From Subtercola endophyticus (GTDB lineage Bacteria; Actinomycetota; Actinomycetes; Actinomycetales; Microbacteriaceae), in contig NZ_CP087997.1 in the NCBI RefSeq assembly GCF_021044565.1, forward strand, positions 620,001-684,000: a stretch of DNA of 64,000 nucleotides. Direction: 5' to 3'. The translations under genes were made by a program, and so were the position numbers. The notes below the pieces were generated by a model. It made no database searches. It worked only from the letters and a program-made list of their open reading frames with translations, and was not told the origin of the DNA. Below are positions 42,800 to 49,974 of the stretch, one piece after another. Within the stretch, counting starts at the first letter, position 1. Every line of letters starts with the position of its first letter.

Positions 42800-44056
42800 T
42801 TACGCCTGGCCGTGGCTGGCCCGTGAACGCCGTGACAGCGAGTCGATGATGACGGCGAGCAGCAGAACCGCACCCGTGATCATGTATCGGATCGACGAGT
42901 CGAGGTTGAGCAGCGTCAGGCCCGACGAGATGGACTGGATGACCAGAATGCCGAGCAGAGCGGAGTACGCGCTGCCGCGACCACCGAAGAGGCTGGTACC
43001 ACCGATGACGGCGGCGGCGATGGCGTTCAGGTTCGTGTCGCCACCACCCGACGAGAGGCTTGCGCTGGTGAGACGAGCCGACGCGAGCAGACCGCCGAGG
43101 GCGGCGAAGGTCGAACAGAGAATGAACACTGTGATGTAGATGCGGTTCACCTTGATACCGGCTCGACGCGCGGCCTCCACCGAACCACCGACCGCGAAGA
43201 CCGAGCGGCCCCAGCGGGTGCGGGTCAAGAAGAAGTTCATGATGATCACGAGCAGCACGAACAACAGGAACGATGCACCCAGACCGCGATCGGTCGCGAG
43301 GTAGGCGACGGCCGCGACCAGCACGATCAGCAGCAGAATCGCCTTGATCAGCGTGACCGACAACGCACCGGTCGACAGGCCGGCCTTACGACGACGACTT
43401 GCGCGGCGGATGTCACCGAAGAACAAGCCGGCCGCGGCGATGAACGCCAGAGCGTAAGCGGCCCACGGCGGCAGGAACGCCGAGGTGGCGAACTGCACGA
43501 TCCACGAGTCGTAGGGCAGGTTGATCGAGCCTGTCGGACCGAGAATCTTCAGCTGCAGGCCCAGGAAGGCGAGCAGACCGGCCAGGGTGATGACGAAGCT
43601 GGGAACGCCGAATCGGGTGAACAGCAGACCGTACAGGTAACCGATCGCAGCACCGACGACGAGAGCGACGATGATGGCGATGGCCACGGGCCAGTTCTGC
43701 TGGGTGAGGCCGACACCGAGGATGGCCGCGGCCAGACCGCTGACCGAACCGACCGACAGGTCGATCTGGCCGAGCAGCAGCACGAGCACGATACCGATGG
43801 AGATGGTGCCGACGGCCGCACACTGCAGGGTGAGGTTGACCAGGTTGTTCGCCGAGAGGAAGTTCGGGTTGAGAATCTGGAAGATCGCGCAGATGACGAT
43901 CAGACCGATGACGACGGGCAGCGACCCGAGGTCACCGCCGCGAACGCGCTGGCGGAAGGCGAGTACGGCACCGCGCACGCCTTCGGTGCGCACGAGACGT
44001 TCGTCTTGCAGATCGGCTGCGCGCTCTGCCGGTGTTTCAGTGGGCGTGGTAGTCAT
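42800..44056 (-). CDS. Sugar ABC transporter permease (XylH/RbsC type)
   Basis: This 418-residue protein has about ten or more transmembrane helices and the family motif region GQIDLSVGSVSGLAAA, with the EAA-like GRSVFAVGGSVEAARRAGI loop for ATPase contact and GTSLFGGRGSAYSALLG. The length (over 400) and an insertion with RRASRRRKAG near residue 220 match XylH-like permeases. ATG 44056 overlaps the ATPase stop by one base (TGATG), and GAGGAGA sits upstream. It forms one importer with the two upstream genes. Confidence 0.92.
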   Translation of the reverse strand: MTTTPTETPAERAADLQDERLVRTEGVRGAVLAFRQRVRGGDLGSLPVVIGLIVICAIFQILNPNFLSANNLVNLTLQCAAVGTISIGIVLVLLLGQIDLSVGSVSGLAAAILGVGLTQQNWPVAIAIIVALVVGAAIGYLYGLLFTRFGVPSFVITLAGLLAFLGLQLKILGPTGSINLPYDSWIVQFATSAFLPPWAAYALAFIAAAGLFFGDIRRASRRRKAGLSTGALSVTLIKAILLLIVLVAAVAYLATDRGLGASFLLFVLLVIIMNFFLTRTRWGRSVFAVGGSVEAARRAGIKVNRIYITVFILCSTFAALGGLLASARLTSASLSSGGGDTNLNAIAAAVIGGTSLFGGRGSAYSALLGILVIQSISSGLTLLNLDSSIRYMITGAVLLLAVIIDSLSRRSRASHGQA

Positions 44057-45030
44057 CAGCGGGTCTCCTCGCTCTGGTCATTGGTACTGGCGTCGTCGAT
44101 ACCTGTTGCGTTGTTGGGCAGGGGTTCGCTCACTGCACCCGCACTGGGCGCGGCTGGCGCGTTCGCAGCAGCGGCAGGAGCTTCGACGGCGACGGCGGTA
44201 GCCGCTGCGTTGTCAGCCGCTGCATCGACGGCGTGGGCGCTGGCGCGCCGGGTCACGACGTTGTCGGTGGCACCGGTGATGGCAGAGATGATCTCTTCGT
44301 AGCTCACGTCGGCGACGTGGAAGTCACCGTTGTTGCGACCGAGACGCAGCACGGCCACGCGGTCGGCGACGGCCTGCACGTCGGCCATGTTGTGGCTGAT
44401 GAGCAGCACGCCGAGGCCGCGTTCACGCAGGCGCTCGACGAGGTTCAGCACTTCGGCGGTCTGGGCCACTCCGAGGGCGGCCGTCGGCTCGTCGAGAATG
44501 ACGACGCTGGGCTCGCCGATGAGCGATCGGGCGATGGCCACGGTCTGGCGCTGACCACCGGAGAGCGAGGCCACAGCGATACGCACCGACGGAATCTTGG
44601 CAGAGAGCTGGCGCAGCAGGCTCCAGGAGCGCTGCTCCATCTCTTCTTCGTCGAGGGCCACGCCGTGCACGATCTCACGACCGAGAAAGAGGTTCGAGAC
44701 GACGTCGAGGTTGTCGCACAGAGCGAGGTCTTGGAACACCGTGGCGATGCCGAGCGCGCGAGAGGCGGTCGGGGTCGGAATGGTGACGATCTGGCCGTCG
44801 AACTTGATGGTGCCGGAGTCCTGCGGGTGCACCCCCGCCAGAATCTTCACGAGCGTGGACTTGCCCGCGCCGTTGTCGCCCACGATGGCGACGACCTCTC
44901 CTGGGTAGATGTCGAGGTCGATGTCGGTCAGGGCGCGTACGGCACCGAAGCCCTTCGAGACGCCCCTGAGCGAGAGAACGGGCTCACGCGTGGCACTCGT
45001 GGGTTCAGCGACGGCGGATTCCATCGTCAC
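44056..45030 (-). CDS. Sugar ABC transporter ATP-binding protein (single-domain XylG/RbsA-like)
   Basis: This 324-residue ATPase has Walker A GDNGAGKST, Q-loop TVFQDLALCDNL, signature LSGGQRQTVAIARSL, Walker B VVILDEPTAALG and H-loop LLISHN. Enterobacterial XylG/RbsA have two ATPase domains; this protein has one plus a ~70-residue Ala-rich C-terminal tail. It presumably acts as a homodimer, as in other actinobacterial examples. AAAGGAG lies five bases before GTG 45030. A stem-loop upstream (45088-45121) separates it from the binding-protein gene. Confidence 0.92.
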   Translation of the reverse strand: MTMESAVAEPTSATREPVLSLRGVSKGFGAVRALTDIDLDIYPGEVVAIVGDNGAGKSTLVKILAGVHPQDSGTIKFDGQIVTIPTPTASRALGIATVFQDLALCDNLDVVSNLFLGREIVHGVALDEEEMEQRSWSLLRQLSAKIPSVRIAVASLSGGQRQTVAIARSLIGEPSVVILDEPTAALGVAQTAEVLNLVERLRERGLGVLLISHNMADVQAVADRVAVLRLGRNNGDFHVADVSYEEIISAITGATDNVVTRRASAHAVDAAADNAAATAVAVEAPAAAANAPAAPSAGAVSEPLPNNATGIDDASTNDQSEETR

Positions 45031-45087
45031 GGTTACTCCTTTGTATAGCGTTGGTCAAAATGTTTTGTGCGCTGGGCCCAAAGTAAA

Positions 45088-45121
45088 CCCGGCCGGGGCG
45101 TGTGTACACACCCCGGCCGGG
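45088..45121 (-). promoter_or_regulatory. Intercistronic stem-loop between binding-protein and ATPase genes
   Basis: CCCGGCCGGGG (45088-45098) pairs with CCCCGGCCGGG (45111-45121) around an inner TGTGTACACA palindrome. There is only a short T-run downstream on the minus strand, so it probably attenuates or stabilises the upstream mRNA. That would raise binding protein over ATPase and permease. Confidence 0.65.
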
Positions 45122-45147
45122 CCATACTCGGTTTTTACTGACTCAGT

Positions 45148-45181
45148 TTGTTACTTGATGCCGGTTGTTACTTGATGCCGG
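45148..45181. repeat. 17-bp tandem duplication spanning the binding-protein stop
   Basis: TTGTTACTTGATGCCGG is perfectly repeated at 45148-45164 and 45165-45181. On the minus strand the unit contains the TAA of the substrate-binding protein gene, so the final Gly-Ile-Lys-stop is copied downstream. Confidence 0.92.
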
Positions 45182-46274
45182 CGGTGGCGCAAGCCGCTGC
45201 GTAGTCTGGCGTGCAGATCTGTGCGGCGGTGTAGAAGCCATCGGCGACGACGGTGCTCTCGATGTTGTCAACGGTGACGGCAACCGGTACCAGCAGGAAC
45301 GAAGCGATCTTGGCGCCCTTTGCGGTTGCGGTCTCGCTGGTTCCGTTGATGGCCTGGCCCTTGGCAAGCGCGACAGCCAGGGTGGCCGCCTGCTCTGCTT
45401 CCGGCTTGAGTGCCTTGTAGACGGTCATGTACTGGTCGCCCGAGAGGATGCGCTGGATACCAGCGAGCTCAGCGTCTTGACCGGTAACGGGAGGCAGCGG
45501 GCTGACGTTCGCGCCCTTGAGTGCTGCGATGGCGCCACCTGCGGTGCCGTCGTTCGCGGCGTACAGACCCTTGATCTGGCTACCGAACTGCGTGATCTGG
45601 CCGGCGACCCAGGTCTGAGCCTGTGCCGGGTCCCATCCGGGTGTGTCGTACTCGGCGAGAACCTTGTAGCCCGACGTGTCGATGACCGAGTGGGCGCCCT
45701 TCTTGAACAGGGTGGCGTTGTTGTCCGTCGGCGAACCGTTGACCATGATGATGCCCGATCCGGCGGCAACGCCGGTCTTCTTCAGCTCGTCGACCAGAGC
45801 CTGGCCCTGGAGTTGCCCGACCTTCTCGTTGTCGAACGAGATGTAGGCGGACGAGTCGGGGCTGTCGATGAGGCGGTCGTACGAGATGACCGGCACGTTC
45901 TTCGCCTTGGCTTCGCCGACGATGGCTGCTGCGGCCTCGCCGTCGAACGGGTCGAGAACCAGAACGTTGACGCCCTGCGTCAGCATCGATTCAGCCTGCT
46001 GCTGCTGCTTCGAAGCGTCGCCGTCGGCGTTTGCATAGAGAACCGTGCAGTCGGGGCACAGGGCGGTGACCTTGGCCTCGAAGTACGGCTTGTCAGCGCT
46101 CTCATAGCGAGCGGTGACAGAGTCGGGGAGCAGCAAGCCGATCTTGGCGCTTGATGCGGTTGCCGTCGCGTTCGACGAACCGTTCGATGATCCGTTCGAA
46201 CATGCTGTGAGCGAGCCGGCTGCGAGCAGGAGCGCGGCCGTGGCAATGACCGCTCTCGTGGTGGCGATCTTCAT
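45168..46274 (-). CDS. Sugar ABC transporter substrate-binding lipoprotein (XylF-like)
   Basis: This 368-residue protein has a lipoprotein signal (MKIATTRAVIATAALLLAAG, then LTACSNG with Cys near 25) and a periplasmic-binding-protein type 1 fold as in XylF/RbsB. It shows KIGLLLPDSVTARYESADKPYF, QAESMLTQGVNVLVLDPFDG, ISYDRLI and AANDGTAGGAIAAL. The pattern VTARYE..D is the XylF signature, so xylose or a related pentose is likely. GGAGG lies eight bases before ATG 46274. It is the first gene of the transporter operon, downstream of the ROK regulator. Confidence 0.92.
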   Translation of the reverse strand: MKIATTRAVIATAALLLAAGSLTACSNGSSNGSSNATATASSAKIGLLLPDSVTARYESADKPYFEAKVTALCPDCTVLYANADGDASKQQQQAESMLTQGVNVLVLDPFDGEAAAAIVGEAKAKNVPVISYDRLIDSPDSSAYISFDNEKVGQLQGQALVDELKKTGVAAGSGIIMVNGSPTDNNATLFKKGAHSVIDTSGYKVLAEYDTPGWDPAQAQTWVAGQITQFGSQIKGLYAANDGTAGGAIAALKGANVSPLPPVTGQDAELAGIQRILSGDQYMTVYKALKPEAEQAATLAVALAKGQAINGTSETATAKGAKIASFLLVPVAVTVDNIESTVVADGFYTAAQICTPDYAAACATAGIK

Positions 46275-46327
46275 TGAGAAACCTCCGTAATCGTGCCGCC
46301 CTCTTTGGCGGCTGGAGCGAGCTTGGC

Positions 46328-46370
46328 ATCTTTCGATGTTGTCGTCAAGTCTTGAAGCCAACCGAAAGAT
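46328..46370 (-). promoter_or_regulatory. Candidate ROK operator before the transporter operon
   Basis: An ATCTTTCG / CGAAAGAT inverted repeat (46328-46335 and 46363-46370) brackets a TTGACG hexamer on the minus strand (46343-46348), 54-96 bases upstream of the binding-protein start. It may be the operator of the adjacent ROK repressor. The -10 is weak. Confidence 0.5.
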
Positions 46371-46376
46371 AACAAG

Positions 46377-47558
46377 TTAAGCACTTCTGTCTTCGGGCAC
46401 GATGTTCACGCTGTCGACGGCGTAAACCGCGGCCCCCAGGGTGGCGGCTCGGGCGCCGAGCTGGCCCTGAACGATTTCGGGCATCAGGTCTCGGCCGACG
46501 ATGATCGAGCGCTCGACCGCGTGCCGCAACGGGCCGAGCAGCAATTCGCCGGCCCGCGCCAGTTCGCCGCCGACCACGATGCGCTCGGGGTCGAGAAGAT
46601 TGCAGAGATTCGCTGCCGCGACGCCGATGTGCCGCCCGGCATCGGCAAGGGCGCGCATCGATGTCGATTCGCCCGACATGGCACGAAGCACGACGTCGTT
46701 GAGCTTGACGGTGCCGAGTTCGTCACGCAGGTTGTCGAGCAGTGCCGGCCCGCCCGCGATGGCCTCGAGGCACCCCCGGTTGCCGCAGCGGCACAGCGGC
46801 CCGTCTTCGAGGATGGTCGTGTGCCCGAATTCGCCCGCGACGCCGTTGTGGCCCCGAAAGATGGCGCCATTCAGTATCAGCCCGGCCCCGATGCCGTCGC
46901 CGATGTCGAGAGTGACGGAGTTGGATTTGCCTCGCGCGGCCCCGAGTCTGAACTCCGCGAGCGCCGAGAGGTTCGCGGCATTGTCGACGTAGACGGGGCG
47001 CTTGAGCCGGCGCTGCATCACCTCTGCGACATCGACGCCGTCCCAGCCGCGCATGATGCCGCTGCGGGCTGTCGTTCCGGTCTCCCTGTCCATGGGGGCG
47101 GGAACGGCGATGCCCACGGCGAGAATCTCGGGCATCGTTGCATCCACTGATTCGAGCATGTCGGCCAGCAGCAGTGTGGTCTTGTCGAGTTCGTTGTCGG
47201 CGCGGTGGTCTTTTGCAAGCGGCATGTGGTGTTCGGCCACCACAGTGTGGGCGGCATCGGCCAGCGCGATGCGCATGTGCCGGGTCGAGAAGTGCACGCC
47301 GACGAAGAGGCCCAGCGTGTGGGCGAGGGTGACGTGCTGAGCGCGTCGACCGCTTCGTGTGATGGTCGCGGTGTGCAGTAGGCCTGTGCCGACGCCCTCT
47401 TTGACGATGTTCGACACCGTGGCGGGAGACAGGCCCGTAGCCCCGGCGAGTTCGACCTGGGTCAGGCCGCCATGCTTCTTGATGGCGTCGACAATTCGAG
47501 CCCGGTTGGCTTCACGAAGTGAAGTCTGTGATCCCGGAGTGCGCCGTTGGTCTTCCAC
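46377..47558 (-). CDS. ROK-family transcriptional repressor (XylR/NagC-like)
   Basis: This 393-residue protein has an N-terminal MarR-like winged helix (LTQVELAGATGLSPATVSNIV near residues 32-52) and a ROK sugar-kinase-fold domain. The domain has GVHFSTRHMRIALAD, the zinc motif CRCGNRGCLEA with an upstream GEFGHT, and DIGDGIGAGLI. ROK repressors leave DNA when they bind a sugar or sugar phosphate. It precedes and probably regulates the XylF-like importer. GTG 47558 has TATGTT six bases upstream and no Shine-Dalgarno, so the mRNA may be leaderless. Confidence 0.93.
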   Translation of the reverse strand: MEDQRRTPGSQTSLREANRARIVDAIKKHGGLTQVELAGATGLSPATVSNIVKEGVGTGLLHTATITRSGRRAQHVTLAHTLGLFVGVHFSTRHMRIALADAAHTVVAEHHMPLAKDHRADNELDKTTLLLADMLESVDATMPEILAVGIAVPAPMDRETGTTARSGIMRGWDGVDVAEVMQRRLKRPVYVDNAANLSALAEFRLGAARGKSNSVTLDIGDGIGAGLILNGAIFRGHNGVAGEFGHTTILEDGPLCRCGNRGCLEAIAGGPALLDNLRDELGTVKLNDVVLRAMSGESTSMRALADAGRHIGVAAANLCNLLDPERIVVGGELARAGELLLGPLRHAVERSIIVGRDLMPEIVQGQLGARAATLGAAVYAVDSVNIVPEDRSA

Positions 47559-47564
47559 CAGAAC

Positions 47565-47570
47565 AACATA
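47565..47570 (-). promoter_or_regulatory. -10 element for the ROK gene, probable leaderless start
   Basis: TATGTT (minus strand) ends six bases before GTG 47558. No Shine-Dalgarno lies between. Confidence 0.45.
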
Positions 47571-47666
47571 CAGCGCCTGTCAATGGGCATCTTGTGAGAA
47601 AAAGTTATGAGATCGTCACCCAGCCACACGACACCCGGTATCCAGCTATCCGGCACGGCGTGGCCC

Positions 47667-47672
47667 GATAAT
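47667..47672 (+). promoter_or_regulatory. -10 element, probable leaderless start
   Basis: GATAAT lies six bases before ATG 47679. Confidence 0.45.
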
Positions 47673-47678
47673 GAAGCA

Positions 47679-48110
47679 ATGATCTCTCCTCAGCTTGCGC
47701 GCGCGCTTCGGGTCGCCGGTCTGCGATGGCAGCCGACCACGGGCGACAGGTTCATCATCGACCAGCCGGGCTTCGAGGGCGACGTGTTCGCCGTCAGCGA
47801 CATGACAATCGAAGCCCACGAATTCTCGACCGGAACCATTCTCGGGTTCAACGGCACCACAGAGTGGGCGCTCGACGAGGTCGCGCTCGACGATGCCCTC
47901 TGGCTGCCCGCCGAACACCAGCTCAGGGCCCTTCTCGCGGCCACGTTCAGAGCGCTGCGTCGCACGGCGGAGGGCTACGAAGTCGAAACCGTTCTGGCTG
48001 GTGAGACGTCGGTTTTTGCCGCCGACGACCCGGCCGACGCGTATGCCGGCGCGCTGCTCATGCTCATCGGGGCATCCGTCGACGAATTCGACGCCGACTT
48101 CGGTTACTGA
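47679..48110 (+). CDS. Conserved actinobacterial small protein of unknown function
   Basis: This 143-residue soluble protein starts MISPQLARALRVAGLRWQPT and contains FIIDQPGFEGDVFAVSDMTI and GTILGFNGTTEWALDEV. Similar ~140-residue proteins occur across Microbacteriaceae, sometimes labelled pilus-assembly protein CpaE, but nothing here resembles a CpaE ATPase. Acidic C-terminus. It is followed 27 bases later by a hydrolase gene. Confidence 0.8.
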   Translation: MISPQLARALRVAGLRWQPTTGDRFIIDQPGFEGDVFAVSDMTIEAHEFSTGTILGFNGTTEWALDEVALDDALWLPAEHQLRALLAATFRALRRTAEGYEVETVLAGETSVFAADDPADAYAGALLMLIGASVDEFDADFGY

Positions 48111-48137
48111 CCGCCTTCAGATTGCGGAGGCGATCGA

Positions 48138-48899
48138 ATGAACCGCCTGCAGAAGGCCGGGTACTGGATGCTCGACTACGTCTACAGCTTCGGCGACGAA
48201 GTCTGCGCAGCTCTCGACGGGCGCTCGGCCGAGCAGTACTTCGAGGCTGTCGACGTGCCCGACGATGAGCGGTGCGTTGTTCGTGACGACCGACCGGTCG
48301 TGCTGGTACCCGGGCTCGCAGAGACCTGGACGGTTCTGCGCAGGGCGGGTGCCGAGGCACGCAGGCACGGGCATCCGGTGCACGTGGTCTCGGCGCTCGG
48401 CCGCACGACCGGCACCGTCGAGGCGGAGGCTCGCGTGGTGGCGCAGTATCTCGAGACGAACGACTTGCGCGACGTCATTCTGCTTTCGCACAGTAAAGGC
48501 GGTCTGATCGGCAAGTATGTGATGGTGCGCTTCGACACCGACGCGCGCATCGACGGCATGATCGCGATCAACGCCCCGTTCTCGGGGTCGCAGTGGGGTC
48601 GCGTGGTGCCTCTGCCGAGCGTGCGTTTGTTCGCTCCGAACGACCGGATCGTGCGCTTTCTCGCTGCCACCGCCGACGTCGATGCCCGCGTCGTGTCGGT
48701 GTACTCCACTTTCGACCAGAACGTCTGGGCCGGTAGCAGGCTCGAGGGGGCACGCAATGTGCGGCTGAACGTCGCCGGACACTCCCGAATTCTGGGTTCG
48801 AAGCGGTTAGTGCGTGTTCTGCCCGAGGCGATCAGCTGGCTGCCGCGGCGATCGTCGTTTCGAACCTCGAGCGCGCCTCCAGGGCCATCACCGCGCTGA
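48138..48899 (+). CDS. Alpha/beta-hydrolase, triacylglycerol-lipase-like
   Basis: This 253-residue protein has an alpha/beta-hydrolase core: an oxyanion-loop strand VVLVPGLAETW, the nucleophile elbow LLSHSKGGLIG (S-H-S-K-G) and a C-terminal His in NVAGHSRIL. An Asp in the VYSTFDQNVW region may complete the triad. No signal peptide, so it is intracellular. Its last 68 bases overlap the 3' end of the convergent GH76-like gene, an unusually long antiparallel overlap. Confidence 0.85.
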   Translation: MNRLQKAGYWMLDYVYSFGDEVCAALDGRSAEQYFEAVDVPDDERCVVRDDRPVVLVPGLAETWTVLRRAGAEARRHGHPVHVVSALGRTTGTVEAEARVVAQYLETNDLRDVILLSHSKGGLIGKYVMVRFDTDARIDGMIAINAPFSGSQWGRVVPLPSVRLFAPNDRIVRFLAATADVDARVVSVYSTFDQNVWAGSRLEGARNVRLNVAGHSRILGSKRLVRVLPEAISWLPRRSSFRTSSAPPGPSPR

Positions 48900-49974
48900 G
48901 TTCGGTCGAGAGCGCAACGGGAGCCGTGGCGAATTCACGCCAGTCGTCGGCGGCCAGCAGACTCGGCGAGAAGGTCTGCCAGAGCAGGTCTGTGGCGTGA
49001 CGCAGAGCGCTCTCGAGAGCGGCGACGGGCGCGGCGAGGCCGGTGCTGTCGGCACTGCTCGTGCGGTCGCGCAGCTCGGGCACGCAGAGCAGGTCGGCGA
49101 GATAGCGGTAGAAAATGCCCTTGAATAAGCCGACATCACCCCCTCCGCGTGCCTGGTGGTTGACGTTTTCATTGGTGAAGACACCGGAGTCGGTGAGTTG
49201 CTCCACGGTGGCCAAGGCCGTGCCCACCGCGTCGTCGAGATGCACCGTGTCACCCGTTCGCCGAAAGGCGAGCGTTTTCAGGCCGAGATACAGCCCCTGG
49301 TTGTAACTGAACAGCCAGTCGGTGTCGATCCGCCCGTCGCCGGCGCGATTGAGGCCGTCGGCGATCAGTGCGGTCTGTTCGTCGCGCAGGGTGTTCTCGA
49401 GAAAAGTGCGCGAGGAGTCGGCGAACTGCGCAGTTACGCCCCCACCGCCGCGCTCGTACAGGCGCTCGCTCACGATGCCGAAGGCGCCATTCGTCGGCGC
49501 ATTCAGGTACGACGGTTGGCTGACGCGCCACGCCACCGCTTTGCCATGACCGGCATCGGCTGCCGCCGCGCCGCGCTGGGCGATGCGCTGCCAGAGCGCA
49601 TTCGCGTCACGCAGATACTGCTGCTCTGCGGTTGCGTCGAACAGCCGGAGCGCGGCGAGGGCGAGCCAGCTCATATCGTCGAAATACGAGTTGAACAGCG
49701 AACCGCGATTGCGCCGGCGGATGCCCGCGTAGGTCTGGCGGGCGAGAACGAGCCAGCCCGACCATCCACTGCGTTCGTAGGCGTCGACACGCACTTCGAC
49801 GGCGTGCGCGAGCCACCAGTAGTTGAAGGCGGCGAGCTCCGTCACGCGCGGGGGACTGTTGGAACGCAGCGAGCCCGGTCCGAGGCCACCGAAGTGCCGG
49901 CTGAGTCCGGCCTGGGCGCGGTCGGCGTAACGAGCGAACGGGGTCGTCTGAAACGCGGTGGGGTGACCGCTCAT
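48832..49974 (-). CDS. GH76-like glycoside hydrolase
   Basis: This 380-residue alpha/alpha-barrel protein has SLFNSYFDDMSWLALAALR near residue 100, carrying the Asp-Asp pair of GH76 alpha-1,6-mannanases. It continues with YNQGLYLGLKTLA and VNHQARGGGDVGLFKGIFYRYL. No signal peptide is visible, which is odd for an enzyme expected to act on envelope mannan. It may act on an intracellular oligosaccharide or exit another way. ATG 49974 overlaps the stop of the upstream membrane protein by four bases. The long frame continuing upstream to 52197 is a shadow. Confidence 0.82.
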   Translation of the reverse strand: MSGHPTAFQTTPFARYADRAQAGLSRHFGGLGPGSLRSNSPPRVTELAAFNYWWLAHAVEVRVDAYERSGWSGWLVLARQTYAGIRRRNRGSLFNSYFDDMSWLALAALRLFDATAEQQYLRDANALWQRIAQRGAAAADAGHGKAVAWRVSQPSYLNAPTNGAFGIVSERLYERGGGGVTAQFADSSRTFLENTLRDEQTALIADGLNRAGDGRIDTDWLFSYNQGLYLGLKTLAFRRTGDTVHLDDAVGTALATVEQLTDSGVFTNENVNHQARGGGDVGLFKGIFYRYLADLLCVPELRDRTSSADSTGLAAPVAALESALRHATDLLWQTFSPSLLAADDWREFATAPVALSTELSAVMALEARSRFETTIAAAAS

